DNA of 64,000 bases from Ovis canadensis (GCF_042477335.2 NC_091250.1:132405384-132469383), one strand, 5' to 3'. Shown: positions 46,508 through 58,080, counted from the first letter of the stretch. The notes: generated from the sequence alone by a model not told the origin. Numbers and translations: made by a program.

Positions 46508-48774
46508 AATGCACTGGTCATAGCAAACACCCTCTTCCAACAACACAAGAGAAGACTCTACACATGGACATCACCAGACGGTCAACACCGAAATCAGACT
46601 GATTATATTCTTTGCAGCCAAAGATGGAGAAGCTCTACATAGTCAGCAAAAACAAGACCAGGAGCTGACTGTGGCTCAGATCATGAACTCCTTATTGCCA
46701 TATTCAGATTTAAATTGAAGAAAGTAGGGAAAACCACTAGACCATTCGGGTATGACCTGAATCAAATCCCTTATGATTATACAGTGGAAGTGAGAAATAG
46801 ATTCAAGGAATTAGACCTAATAGACACAGTGCCTGAAGAACCATGGACGGAGGTTCGTGACATTGTACAGGAGGCAGTGATCAGGACCATCCCCAAGAAA
46901 AAGAAATGCAGAAAAGCAAAATGGCTGTCTGAGGAGGCCTTACAAATAGCTGTGAATAGAAGAGAAGTAAAAGGGAAAAAAGGAAAGATATATCCATCTG
47001 AATGCAGACCTCCAAAGAATAACGGGGAGAAATAAGAAAGCCTTCCTCAGTGATCAGTGCAAAGAAATAGAGGAAAACAATAGAACAGGAAAGACTAGAG
47101 ATCTCTTCAAGAAAATTAGAGATACCAGGGGAACATTTCATGCAAAGATGAGCACAATAAAGGACAGAAATGGTATGGACCTAACAGAAGCAGAAGATAT
47201 TAAGAAGAGGTGGCAAGAATACACAGAAGTATTAACTGTACAAAAAAGATCTTCATGACCCAGATGACCACGATGGCGTGATCACTCACCTTGAGCCAGA
47301 CATCCTGGAGTCCGAAGCCAAGTGGGCCTCAGGAAGCATCACTGCGAACAAAGCAGCGATGGAATTCCACCTGAGCGACTTCCAGTCCTGAAAGATGATG
47401 CTGTGACAATGCTGCGCTCAATATGCCAGCAAATTTGGAAAACTCATCAGTGGCCACAGGACTGGAAAGGTCAATTTTCATTCTATCCCAAAGAAATACA
47501 ATGCCAAAGAATGCTCAAAATACTGCACATTTGCACTAACCTCACACGCTAGTAAAGGAACACTGAAAATTCTCCAAGCCGGGCTTCAATAGTACATGAA
47601 CTGAGAACTTGCAGATGTTCAAGCAGGATTTAGAAAAGGCAGAGGAACCAGAGATCAAACTGCCAACATCCGCTGGATCATCAAAAAAGCAAGAGTTCCA
47701 GAAAAGCATCTATTTCTGCTTTATTGACTATGCCAAAGCCTCTGACTGTGTAGATCACAACTAACTGGAAAATTCTTAGAGATGGGAATACCAGACCACC
47801 TTAGCTGCCTCCTGAGAAATCTGTATGCAGGTCAAGAAGCAACAGTTAGAACCAGACATGGAACAACAGACTGGTTCCAAATTGGGAAAGGAGTACGTCA
47901 AGGCTGTATATTGTCACCCTGCTTATTTAACTTATATGCCGAGTACATCATGAGAAACCCTGGGCTGGATGAAGCACAGGCTGGAATCAAGATTGCCGGG
48001 AGAAATCTCAATAACCTCAGATATGCAGATGATACCACCCTTATGGCAGAAAGCAAAGAGGAACTAAAGAGCCTCTTGATGAAAGTGAAAGAGGAGAGTG
48101 AAAAAGCTGGCTTAAAACTCAACATTCAAAAAACGAAAATCATGGCATCCGGTCCCATCGCTACATGGCAAATAGATGGGGAAACAATGGAAACAGTGAC
48201 AGACTTCAGTTCCTTGGGTTCTAAAATCACCGTAGATGGTGACTGCAGCTATGAAATTAAAAGACACTTGCTCCTTGGAAGAAAAGCTATGACAAACCTA
48301 GATAGCATATTAAAAAGCAGAGACATTACTTTGCAGACAAAGGTCCACCTAATCAAAGCTATGGTTTCTTTCATTGATCATGTATGGATGTGAGAGCTGG
48401 CCCATAAAGAAAGCTGAGCACTGAAGAATTGATGCTTTTGAACTGTGGTGTTGGAGAAGACTCTTGAGAGTCCCTTGGACAGCAAGGAGATCAAAGCAGT
48501 CCATCCTAAGGGAAATCAGTCCTGAATATTCATTGGAAGGACTGATGGTGAAGCTGAAACTCCAATGCTTTGGCCACCTGATGGGAAGAGCTGACTCATT
48601 GGAAAAACCCTGATGCTGGGAAAGACTGAAAGCAGGAGAAGGGTGGTGAGATGGTTGAATGGCATCACTGACTCTTTTGAGCAAGCTCTGGGAGTTGGTG
48701 ATGGACAGGGAGGCCTGGCGAGCCGCAGTCCGTGGGGTCGCAGAGTCGGACACGACTGAGCTGAACTGAACTGC
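46508..48774 (+). mobile_element. BovB LINE, longest copy in the window (about 2.27 kb)
   Basis: Begins near the end of the endonuclease domain (CTTCCAACAACACAAGAGAA), passes through the linker and reverse transcriptase (YADDTTLMAES at about 48015) and ends with the BovB 3' tail. Several frameshifts and stops (e.g. near 47245, 47590, 48370) break the ORF. Its left edge directly abuts the truncated LTR. Confidence 0.93.
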
Positions 48775-48775
48775 T

Positions 48776-48974
48776 GTTCAGTCACTTAGTCAATCCTGTC
48801 TGACTCTTTGCGACCATCTCATGTCCATCGAGTTGGTGATGCCATCCACCAAGGAGCTCTGGAAACCACTGGGCATGCACACAGATCCCAAGGGAAGAGA
48901 TTCATCCTGAGGAAGTGAGAATACTTTACCACCAGCAGGAGGAAGAGGGCAGGGGGAGGCTGCAAACCCCAGCG
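48776..48974. other. Short Bov-A-like inverted piece and unassigned sequence
   Basis: 48776-48855 reads as the reverse complement of a Bov-A/BovB 3' end (TCATGTCCATCGAGTTGGTGATGCC). The remaining 120 bp to the next SINE are not recognised. Confidence 0.5.
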
Positions 48975-49434
48975 TGCTTATTCGCTCAGTCATGTCCAGC
49001 TCTTTTCGACTCCATGGACTGTAGCCTGCCTAGCTCCTCTGTCCATGGGATTCTCCAGGCAAGATACTGGAGTGGGCTGCCATATCCTCCTCCAGGGGAA
49101 GAAGAATCCTTCGACCAGGGTGTCTCCTGCATTGCAGGCGGACTCTCCACTGTCTGTGGAGAAGGAAATGGCGACGCACTCCAGCACTCTTTGGAAAACC
49201 TCATGGACGGAGGAGCTTGGTGGGCTACAGTCCATGGGGTCCCAAAGAATCGGACACGGCTGCACGGCTTCACTCTCACCTTTTCACTGTCTGAGCCAGC
49301 AGGGCAGCCCCAGAGTTGTGGTGCGTGGGCTCAGTTGCTCCGAGGGATGTAGGATCTTCCTGGACCAGGGATTGAACCAGTGTCTCCTGGATTGGCAGGG
49401 GGATTCTTTACCACTCAGCCACCAGGGAAACCCC
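48975..49434. mobile_element. Composite SINE cluster (Bov-tA minus, Bov-A2 plus, CHR-like minus)
   Basis: 48975-49157 is minus Bov-tA (CGCTCAGTCATGTCCAGCTC..). 49158-49280 is plus Bov-A (GAGAAGGAAATGGCGACGCA..CGGACACGGCTGCACGG). 49300-49434 is a minus tRNA-type SINE ending ..ACTCAGCCACCAGGGAAAC. Confidence 0.75.
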
Positions 49435-49690
49435 TGAGGAAGATTTTAACATGCTTATTCAAACCTACTAACCTGGTTTCTCAGATCTGTATCAGATAAT
49501 CTATGTGCTTTTTGGTGAAGCTCAAACATCAGGTGAAATTAGCCCAAAGGAAACACCCTAGAGGGGATTTAAAAGAACAGACCCCTAACTTCTGGCAAGA
49601 GGCTGGAACCTTTGCTGGGAGATTCCACAAACAATCACAGTAACTATTCCTAAGTCCACTGATCAGAACAAAACTAATGCTCGTCACACA
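49435..49690 (+). mobile_element. ERV gag-like fragment, copy 1
   Basis: Near-identical to 54160-54400 (shared GAAGATTTTAACATGCTTAT.., ..GGCAAGAGGCTGGAACCTTT). The 54.2-kb copy runs on into gag-like sequence, so this block is read as a capsid-region remnant of a class I (gamma-like) ERV. Frames are broken. Confidence 0.6.
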
Positions 49691-50600
49691 GGAAATCCTT
49701 CACCCCCTTGAGACTGACGCGGAGGTACGAGCCTCAGGGCTATTTAAAAAGTAGTGAAATTCTTCAGTCAGTAATAAGGTCAGGAGATTTTTGAAGACTG
49801 AGGGAGGCGGGTTGCGTCATAAACTGGTGCACACGGCTCTGATTGGTTGGTCGTGAGGTCATCGAGGGTCAACATCATCCCCCTTCTGGTTTCTGCCTCT
49901 CCGGGCTCTGTTTGTGGGCAGCACACAGGTTAGTTACTTCTTCCACCGGCTGGGTTTCAGTATCTGCAAAACCGCCCAGAGGACACGGCTCAGGACGTTA
50001 TCTATAGTGTTTGAGAAGGAACTCAAGGTCTTTGACTTGAATGGCTAAACTATTCCTATTTTGTTTTGCTTGACTGTTTTCCTCTCTCTCTGTTTTCCCA
50101 CTTCTGTGATTACATCTGTTCTTTGGGATGGGGTTGGGGGAAGGCCTAGGAGACTACAGTTCTTTCTTCTACAAACAGGAGGCGGGTGGAGAAGGCGAGG
50201 GCGGGTGTGTCCCTGGAAGGCCCGGTAAGATGTGCTTGGTTACACATCATTGCTGTTATGAAGAGCTTTCCAGCTCCCCAAACTTAACTCTCTTAAAACT
50301 GTGTCAGATTGCCATGGTTTGGAAAGAGTCTACACAGAATTGGATGCCTAACTTGACTGGTATTTTGAGGTTTCCGGGCATTCTCAAGAATTTAAAATGG
50401 ACTTTCTATAAAATGCCACAATTAAATTACCTGTGAATAAAAGAAAGACAAGATGGCTTTTCACATTCCTCTGCCTCAGACTCCACTCCTGCGTATCTTC
50501 CTCCTCTGAACCTGACAGGATCTGCCTTAAACACCAGACTACATATGTCCTCTGGCCTAAGGCTGAATTGCAAGTCATAGTTAAGAATTTCTGAAAGTAA
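49691..50600. other. Probably ERV-derived sequence, unassigned
   Basis: Contains GATTGGTTGGTCGTGAGGTC with flanking text that resembles a family repeated in bovine genomes, a TATAAAA-like motif at about 50407 and AATAAA at about 50436. I could not place it as LTR or internal region. Confidence 0.35.
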
Positions 50601-50785
50601 CTAAGATTGAAGGCAAAAGTATAGGGCGGCAGAGGATAAGATGGTTAGACAGCATCACTGGCTCACTCAATGGACATGAGTCTGAGCAAAACTCCGGGAG
50701 ATACGGAAGGACAGGGTAGCCTGGTGTGCTGCAGTCCATGGCATCGCAAGAAGAATCGGACCGAGCGACTAAACAAGAGAGTAAC
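50601..50785 (+). mobile_element. BovB LINE 3' terminal fragment
   Basis: GGCGGCAGAGGATAAGATGG..GCAGTCCATGGCATCGCAAG; a diverged 3' end. Confidence 0.8.
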
Positions 50786-50799
50786 TGAGGACCCTTGGG

Positions 50800-51075
50800 T
50801 TTGCTGGAGATTTTTTTTGGCCACTTTACAGAATGTTGTTGCTTTCCGTCAAACATCAACAAGACTCAGCCAGGGGTCTGCCCATGTCCCCTCCCTCCTG
50901 AGCCTCCCTCCCATTGCCTTCCCCACCCCCCCCTTCTAGATTGTCACAGAGCCCCTGTTTGAGTTCCCTGAGTCATACAGCAAATTCCCATCAGCTATCT
51001 GTTTTACATATGGTATTGTAAATTTCCACGTTACTCTCTCCATACATCTCATCCACTCCCTCCTCCTGTGCTGAA
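50800..51075. mobile_element. Artiodactyl L1-type 3' repeat
   Basis: TTGTCACAGAGCCCCTGTTT, CATACAGCAAATTCCCATCA, and the TTACATATGGTATTGTAAAT block are hallmarks of a repeat abundant in cattle and sheep. The orientation and exact family are uncertain. Confidence 0.5.
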
Positions 51076-51097
51076 GATTTCTTTTAAATACTTAAGT

Positions 51098-51304
51098 GAA
51101 GTAAGTAAGTCGCTCAGTCGTGTCCGACTCTTTGCAACCCCATGGACTGTAGACTACCAGGCTCCTCCCTCGATGGGATTCTCCAGGCAAGAGTACTGGA
51201 GTGGGTTTCCATTGCCTTCTCCAGGGGATCTTCCGGATCCAGGGATTGAACCCGGGTCTCCTGCATTCCAGGCAGATGCTTTAACCTCTGAGCCACCAGA
51301 GAAG
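51098..51304 (-). mobile_element. Bov-tA SINE
   Basis: Full reverse-oriented Bov-tA with well-preserved CGCTCAGTCGTGTCCGACTC and ..AACCTCTGAGCCACCAGAG. Confidence 0.93.
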
Positions 51305-51399
51305 ACATTTTAGGCTGTGCTGGTCTTCCTTGCTGTGCTCAGAGCTGCTTTTCTAGGTGTGGTCCATGGGTTTCTCATTGTGATAGCTTCTCTTGTTGG

Positions 51400-53110
51400 G
51401 GAGCACGGGCTCCAGGTGAGTAGTGGCAGCTCCCAGGCTCTAGAGCACAGGCTTAATAGTTGTGGAAAGTTGCCTGGGGCCAGCGTGAGGAGCTCTGCCC
51501 ATGGCAAAGGTCATGAGGAAGGAGGCTTGGGATACGCAAAGGCGTGATCAAGCCTCAGGAAACCCCCTGTTCCCGAGCATCTACCCCCCAAACCAGAGTC
51601 TGTTTTATGCTCTCACCTACACCTCTGACTTTACGGGGGGCTCTCCCCCATAACAGTTTCTCTCGGAGAAGGAGTAAACATGCAGCTCCAAGGCAATAAA
51701 AATTCCTGGGCGTGACAAGAGTGTTTCAGCTTACGACTCCTCTGAAGGTTATCTAGCCCACCTGTATAGGTTTGTCCGGCCACATGTGATTGTTTACAGC
51801 CTCCCAATCTGAGAGGCACTGAGATGTTTTAAACTTACTAAAGGCAAATTCTTTTGGGGAGTTAGAAATTATTAGTATAGTGGGTTGGTTAGGAATTATA
51901 TTAGTGAAGGGTTTTTCATTTGTTGTGTCAATAATTGCTGCTAATTCCCTGCTCTGGGTGGGACAAGGATGTCTCAGGTCAAACCTCTCTGCTGACAGAT
52001 TAGCTTGTGTGACAGGATTATCCATACCCTGCCACATGATTGTTTACTACCTCTTAACCATAAACAGCACAGAGAGTTTTGGAGTATTTTGAGGGTCTTA
52101 ATTAGCATAGGGCTTTTTCTTCTTGTTGAGTCAATGATTACCGCCAGGCCTCCATATCCTTAGGCACCTGGGAATATATTAATCAATGTATTTGGAATAT
52201 AGTAAAGGAAATATAGTAGTTTTTGATGTTAGAAATACTAGACTTTTTGAGTTAATGGATTTTCTCTTTTGTAATAGATCACTGTACTTTGTTATAAATC
52301 ACTGTGTCCTTGCTATGTAAGAATGTAACTTTATCATATCTTAAGACTAAATAGATCTTAAGGGGAGCATTGGTGAAAGGATTTTCATTTGTTGGGCTGA
52401 TGTTTGCTGCTAAATCTCCATGTTCCCTACCCTTATAATGAATATACCTAGCATATAGGAAGAAGTAAGTATTAACCTTTAAGCATATAGGAGAAATAAG
52501 CATTAACCTTTAAGATTAATCATGTTAACCTTGGGTTAAATAAATTCCTTTCTTGATTGTAACTCACTACACCCTCACCCTATAGGAATGTAACTTTATT
52601 TGGAGGGTGGTGCCTGGTTTAAGAAAGAACACCTTTGGAAGAAATAAGTTTTTTGGTTATCAGAAAGAAAGGATCATAAAATGTCAGCAGGTCTCATAGC
52701 CAGAAGATGATGTAAAATCCCTAAGACCTTTTTATGTGAAGCTCCTGATTTTGATAAAGGTCAGCACTGCTGACCCCCAAGTGACTCTGTATTCATCCCT
52801 ATATGTAACAAAAAGTATATAAGCAAACCCCAAAATAAAGAAATCAGATCAGTTTCCGGAAAGACTGATTCCCTCATGTCGTTCTTTCCTGCTCCCTGTT
52901 TTTCTGGCTGAATTCCCATCTGGAGCGTGGGTGCCCTCCAAGTCTACTTACTTGCCCTGGTTTTCAAGCGCACGCGAGAAGGAGCCCAAGGAGGGGCATC
53001 TTCCGATATCCAAGTGGCACCGGTGGCCCAACGTAGATGGTGCAAATTCCTTGTCTTGGAATTTTATTGGTATCCTGCGGGGGACGACCCGTGAAGGGTT
53101 AAGTCTTGGG
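51400..53110 (+). mobile_element. Long LTR-like unit with tandem U3 motifs
   Basis: AT-rich unit ending in a core promoter-like arrangement: TATATAA at 52816-52822, AATAAA at 52834-52839, then a U5-like tail (CTGGCTGAATTCCCATCTGG). Three diverged copies of a block with T(T)TTTCATTTGTTG(T/G)G and TGCTGCTAA(A/T) words occur near 51910, 52115 and 52380, and a CCACATG(TG)ATTGTTTAC word occurs at 51780 and 52034, resembling U3 enhancer repeats. The exact ends are not resolved. It resembles bovine ERVK-class LTRs. Confidence 0.5.
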
Positions 53111-53149
53111 AGCTCCCTGGCAGGTATGCCGGGCCCTAGGACATGTTCC

Positions 53150-53740
53150 TAAGCTCCCTGTCCCGCCACACTCAAGAATTTTTATAGCCCTTAAGACTCC
53201 AGGATGTCCAGTTCCTGCAACATGTCCTAGAAGATAGATTATCTTATTATGTATACAATGGTAAGGGTCTGGTGATTGTATCTTGAGATTAAAAACAACC
53301 TTGTGAATGTCATAAGTCACGTACTTTACCCTATATATACTGCAGCACAATAAAGCAAGGCATCAGCCATTTTGGTCTGATCCTCTCAACCCCATCTTTT
53401 GTCTCTCTCTTATTTTTCTTATCGGGGATGCTCCGTTCTCTCCTTGTGCAGGTGCGACTCTTGCTTGTGCTGGCCGTGGCAGTATCCCACGTAAACCCAG
53501 TTATTCAGCCCCTTTTTCTCTCCTACTATCTTCTGGCCGAATTCCCATCTGGTGCATGGGTACCCACCAAGCCTATTAATTTTGCCTGGGCTTCTAAGAT
53601 CAGACCAGGGGGGCCTCAGTGCCTCCTCTCCTTCGGGAGAATGGGAAGACACCTGCGGCCTGCGTAGGTGGTGATTGGTAATCCATGTGAACCAAGTTAT
53701 TCAGCCTCTTTTTCTCTGCTAATCTTCTAATCCCTCTCTA
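53150..53740 (+). mobile_element. Second LTR-like unit (different family)
   Basis: CTATATATAC at 53331 and AATAAA at 53349-53354, followed by a TCTCTCTTATTTTTCTT tract and a U5-like TTCTGGCCGAATTCCCATCTGG shared with the 52.9-kb unit. A roughly 60-bp segment around CCAGTTATTCAGCCCCTTTT (53500) is repeated at about 53693, which suggests a small internal duplication. Confidence 0.55.
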
Positions 53741-53829
53741 TCTGTAATTAAGTAAGTTATCTCCAAAGACACCAACGCCGTCCCCACCTTCGAATTCCCT
53801 GGATCCACCGGGGCTGGACCCCGGCAGAA

Positions 53830-54157
53830 AGTCTTAGTCACTCAGTCGTGTCCGACTCTTTGCGACCCAATGGACTGCAGCCTGCCAGGCTCCTCTGCCC
53901 ATGGAATTCTCCAGGCAAGAATACTGGAGTGGGTTGCCATTTCCTTCTCCAGGGGACCTTCCTGACCCAGGGATCAAACCTGGGTCTCCTGCACTGCAGG
54001 CGGAGTCTTTCCTGTCTGAGCCCCCAGCGGAGCCCCAGAGTTGTGATGCACGGGCTCAGTTGCTCCCAGGCATGTGAGATCTTCCTGGACACAGATCAAA
54101 CCTATGCCTCCTGCTTGGCAGGGGGATTCGTTACCACTTAGCCACCAGGGAAACTCT
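53830..54157 (-). mobile_element. Bov-tA SINE plus CHR-like SINE piece
   Basis: 53830-54030 is reverse Bov-tA (CACTCAGTCGTGTCCGACTC). 54030-54157 is the same minus tRNA-type SINE seen at 49300-49434, preceding the gag-like block in both places. Confidence 0.8.
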
Positions 54158-54555
54158 TGAGGAAGATTTTAACATGCTTATTCAAACCTATCAACCTCGT
54201 TTCTCAGATCTGTATCAGGTAGTCTACATGCTTTTTGGTGAAGCTCAAACAACAGATGAAATTAGCCATAAGGAAACACCCTAGAGGGGATGTAAAAGAG
54301 CAAACCCCTAACTCCTGGCAAGAGGCTGGAACCTTTGCTGGGAGATTCCACCAGCAATCACAGTAACTATTTCTAACTCAGAACAAAACTCAGGCTTGAA
54401 CACAAAAAAACCTGAGGAACCTATCCATGACTATTATAATCAATTTCAGATTACTTTTAAAGAAAATTCTGGTCTGCCTTCAGATGTCAAGTCCACTAAG
54501 GCCACCTTTAACTAACTCCAGGAACTGAGATCTTGTAGTAAAAGAGACCAGGATA
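54158..54555 (+). mobile_element. ERV gag-like fragment, copy 2
   Basis: The left half duplicates 49435-49690. The right half continues into sequence that reads as gag capsid (DYYNQFQITFKENSGLPSDV in one frame). Frames are interrupted, and no intact protein is present. Confidence 0.6.
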
Positions 54556-54665
54556 GGGAATTCCTTGGTGGTCCAGTGGTTAGGACTCTGCCCTTCCACT
54601 GCTGGGGCACGGGTTCAATCCCTGGTCAGAAATTAAGATCCCATAAGCTGCAGGGTACAGTAAGG
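54556..54665 (+). mobile_element. tRNA-Glu-derived SINE (CHR-like)
   Basis: GGAATTCCTTGGTGGTCCAG..GGGTTCAATCCCTGGTCAG. Confidence 0.75.
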
Positions 54666-54740
54666 AAGAAAAGGATGGAATGTGAAACTAAGCCCACTCC
54701 ATATTTAGTTAATTTGGCAAATCAGCTCTCTCAAACCCTA

Positions 54741-54963
54741 GTGTGTGTGTGTTGAGTCGCTTCCATCATGTCCGACTATTTGCGACTCTGAGGACTGTAA
54801 CCCACCAGGCTCCTCTGTCCATGAGATTATTCAGGCAAGAATACTGGAATGGGTTGCCATTTCCTCCCCCAGGGGATCTTCCCGACCCACGGACGGAACC
54901 CGCATCTTTCACTTCTCCTGTGCTGGCAGGCAGGTTCTTTACCACTAGCGCCACTCAGGAAGG
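54741..54963 (-). mobile_element. Bov-tA SINE
   Basis: GAGTCGCTTCCATCATGTCC at the left, ..TTACCACTAGCGCCACTCAG at the right; somewhat diverged. Confidence 0.88.
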
Positions 54964-55357
54964 CCTTCGAACCCTGGAAGAGTCACCAAGAGGAGAGAGT
55001 GCTATAGTTCTTAGTCTTCCATGCCAGCAGATGAAGGCTGCTAAACCAACCCAAAATTTAAGTTTCTGCTGTAATTGCAAAGAACCAGGACACTGAAAAA
55101 AGACTGTTATAAGTTTAAGCATTTCAGGCAACTTCAGCTCTTTCACCAGTCTTTCCATCACCAGAGGTACTCTCCAGGTGCCCAGGCCCCTGCTGAAAAA
55201 CAGACCCTGCCCGGAAGTACTAAAGGGCCCAAGGTGGCATCAGTGGCCCAATGTGGGGTCTCCTCCAGGCATCAGTAGGTTCCTGCGTCTGCCCTCTTCC
55301 CTTTCTCTCAGGCCCTCTGAGAGGGACACAGCCCTCTCTCCTCAGCTCCCCTGTCCC
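54964..55357 (+). mobile_element. ERV gag nucleocapsid remnant with broken zinc knuckle
   Basis: 55062-55115 encodes the start of a CCHC knuckle (CNCKEPGH), followed at once by a stop codon in frame. The basic stretch and final Cys lie in the next frame, so a frameshift destroys it. Downstream sequence is proline/glutamine-rich. This supports the ERV identity of the neighbourhood. Confidence 0.7.
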
Positions 55358-55503
55358 TATTAATTTATTTGGCTGAGGGTTTTTTTTGGCTGCACTGTGT
55401 CTAGCTGTGACACATGGGGTCTTCCTTCCCTGACCAGGGATCAAACCTGCACCCTTTGTGTTGGAAGGCAGAGTCTCAGCCACTGGACCTCCAAGGAAGT
55501 CCC
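55358..55503 (-). mobile_element. tRNA-Glu-derived SINE (CHR-like)
   Basis: ..AGCCACTGGACCTCCAAGGA at the head end and ATTTATTTGGCTGAGGG at the tail end. Confidence 0.65.
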
Positions 55504-56322
55504 TTGGCTGAGACTTAGAAAAGTATCATGTTGAATTTCTTTCCCCTGAAAGGGGAAAACAATTCTAGAAATTGACAATAGCCATCTAAACAGCCAACCA
55601 GGTGAATTAAATGACCCTTTGACATCTTTTATCTGGAGCTAATTCTGGAAACACTGATCACTGATCCCTATTGAATCAGCTACCAACCTCCTTATGGGCA
55701 AAATCTCCAACTGATATTGGCAAAATCCACAGTGCACTTCTCATTGAGATTTGAATAGACACCCCCCCAACAACAACAAAAAAACCAAACCAGAATTAAT
55801 CATTACCCTGTAAGAAAAGAAGTCCTTCAAGGTATAAAGCCCATAATAGAAGTTTTCAAGGCTCAAGGTCTCATGACCCATGTACTAGTCCCTGCAATAT
55901 TTCTATTTTAAGAGAAAATACAAGGGCAATGATGAAGGTTTGTCCAGGAATTCCAATCAATAACAGCATTGTTTGCCCTTGATACCCTGTGGTTCCCATC
56001 CCCACCCCCTCAGACTACTGACGTCTATTCCCACTGGAAGCAAACTTTTCACCCTAACTGATCTATGCAGTGACTTTTCGGCATTTCAGTTGATAAGTTT
56101 AGCCAGTATTTGTTGCTTTCAGGGGGGAAGGATGACAATACACACGGACAGTAAGGCCCCAGGGTTTCTTACTTTTCATAAGTCTTGAAAAGTTGCTTTG
56201 AAAGATAAAGTTTTCTGCAGGTTCTACTTTATTATAATATACAATTTGCTTCTATGTTCACCTTCTCAGACCTCCTTGTCGGAAGATGGCTTCCACCTGC
56301 TAAAACTTCTGGCTTTAAAGGG
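55504..56322 (+). mobile_element. ERV pro/pol remnant (reverse transcriptase N-terminal part)
   Basis: Broken frames read as the gamma-type RT fingers/palm entry (e.g. YPVRKEVLQGIKPIIEVFKA at about 55810-55870, RFVQEFQSI near 55940), with several stops. The active-site box was not found and may be lost at the insertion point. Only a degenerate copy is present. Confidence 0.65.
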
Positions 56323-56680
56323 GTGTTGGATAAAACTCTTGAGAGTGCCTTGGACTCTCTCTGCAAGGAGATCCAACCAGTCCATCCTAAAGGAGAACAC
56401 CCATCCTGGGTGTTCATTGGAAGGACTGATGCTGAAGCTGAAACTCCAATACTTTGGCCACCTCATGCGAAGAGTTGATGCATTGGAAAAGACGGGATTG
56501 GGGGCAAGAGGAGAAGGGGATGACAGAAGATGGGATGGCTGGATGGCATCACCGACTCGATGGACATGAGTTTGGGTAAACTCCGGGAGTTGGTGATGGA
56601 CAGGGAGGCCTGGCGTGCTGTGATTCATGGGGTCACAAAGAGTTGGACACGACTGAGCGACCGAACTGAACTGAACTGAA
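56323..56680 (+). mobile_element. BovB LINE 3' fragment in ERV pol
   Basis: GTTGGATAAAACTCTTGAGA.. to ..GCGACCGAACTGAACTGAAC, a well-preserved 3' end inserted between two parts of the ERV pol relic. Confidence 0.9.
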
Positions 56681-56691
56681 AGTAAAAGCGG

Positions 56692-56905
56692 GGCTTCCCT
56701 GCTGGCTGAGATGGTCAAGCATCTGCCTGCAATGCGGGAGACTCGGGTTTGATCCGTGGGTTGGGAAGATCCCCTGGAGAAGGAAATGGCAATCCACTCC
56801 AGCACTCTTGCCTGGGAAATCCCATGGACGGAGGAGCCTGATAGGCTACAGTCCATGGGGTTACACAGGCGGACACGACTGAGCAACTTCACTTTCACTT
56901 TCAAA
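56692..56905 (+). mobile_element. Bov-tA SINE
   Basis: GGGGCTTCCCTGCTGGCTGA head, the GGTTTGATCCGTGGGTTGGG region, and ..GACTGAGCAACTTCACTTTC with a TTTCAC tail. Confidence 0.92.
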
Positions 56906-57405
56906 GTGAAAGCTATGACTAACCTAGACAGCATATTAAAAACCAGAGACATTACTTTGCTGACAAAGGTCTGTCTAGTCAAAGCTATGGTTTTTCCAGT
57001 GGTCATGTATGGATGTGAGAGTTGGACCATAAAGAAAGCTGAGCGTGGAGCACTGATGCTTTCGAACTGTGGTGTTGGAGAAGACTCTTGAGATTCCCCT
57101 GGACAGCAAGGAGGTCAAATCCTAAAGGAAATCAGTCCTGAATATTCATTGGAAGGACTGATGCTGAAGCTCCAATACTTTGGCCACCTGATTTGAAGAA
57201 CTGACCCATTGGAAAAGACCCCAGTGGTGGGAAAAACTGAGGGCAGGAGGAGAAGGGGACGACAGAGGATTAGATGGTTGGATGGCATCCCTGACTCAAT
57301 GGACATGAGTTTGAGAAAACTCTTGGAGTTGGTGATGAACAGGGAAGCCTGGTGCACTGCAGTCCATGGGGTTGCAAAGAGTGACTGAGCAACCGAACTG
57401 AACTG
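56906..57405 (+). mobile_element. BovB LINE 3' fragment
   Basis: GTGAAAGCTATGACTAACCT.. to ..GAGCAACCGAACTGAACTGA. It may be a separate insertion from the 56323 copy, because both share overlapping 3' sequence. Confidence 0.9.
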
Positions 57406-58080
57406 AAAGTCTCCAAAAAGAATTGCGCTTTGCTTGAACCCAGGATGGATTTTTAGGGCACCTGATCTCAGAAAAAGGATGACATTTAGATCTGGAGAGG
57501 CTTCCTGGCATCCTTAACTCCCCCAAACCTAAAACTAAGTGCCAGTTGCAAGGTTTTCCTGGGCAAGCTGGCTCCAACTGAAATTGGGTTCCAAATTTCT
57601 GATGGCTTTGCCCTTGTATGCTTTATTAAGACAAAGCAAGCCTAATTAAGGGATCAAGATGACACAGCTTTTGATACCTTAAAGGAAAGCGTATTGAGAC
57701 CACCTTCCCCTGAGCATCCTAATTACCAGCTTTGTTTGTCCTTTTTGTATGTGGGAGAGAAGAGAATGTCTGTGGGATCCTCACCCCAAAACATGGGGAC
57801 TGCCATCGGCCCATCAGGTATTACAGCTGACAGCTGGACCCTGTGGCGCGGGGACACCCCCTTGCCTCAGAGTCATTCTTGCCACTGCCTTTCTGCTCTA
57901 AGCCACCCTCTACATGATCATGGGATCCTTTTTAACCTTCTCCATACCCATGCCATAGAAGCCCTCCAGAATCCTCATCACACTGACAAAGTGCGTGCCT
58001 ACCTCCTCTGTCTCCCCTCCAAAAATGCAACCCAGGGAAACCTGCTCCGGCTGCTCCCCTCTTGAACTGCCTAATGGCTT
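57406..58080 (+). mobile_element. ERV pol remnant (RT thumb/connection)
   Basis: The frames contain GFLGHLISEKG and, further on, an RT connection-like stretch ending HAIEALQNPHHTDK (about 57945). Frameshifts and stops separate them. The type is gamma-like (class I). This extends the ERV relic to about 58.1 kb; no integrase or env was recognised. Confidence 0.65.

Noticed and set aside
47782-48393. Host reverse-transcriptase gene
   Set aside because: It is the RT part of a truncated, frameshifted BovB, repeated in at least five other copies in the window.
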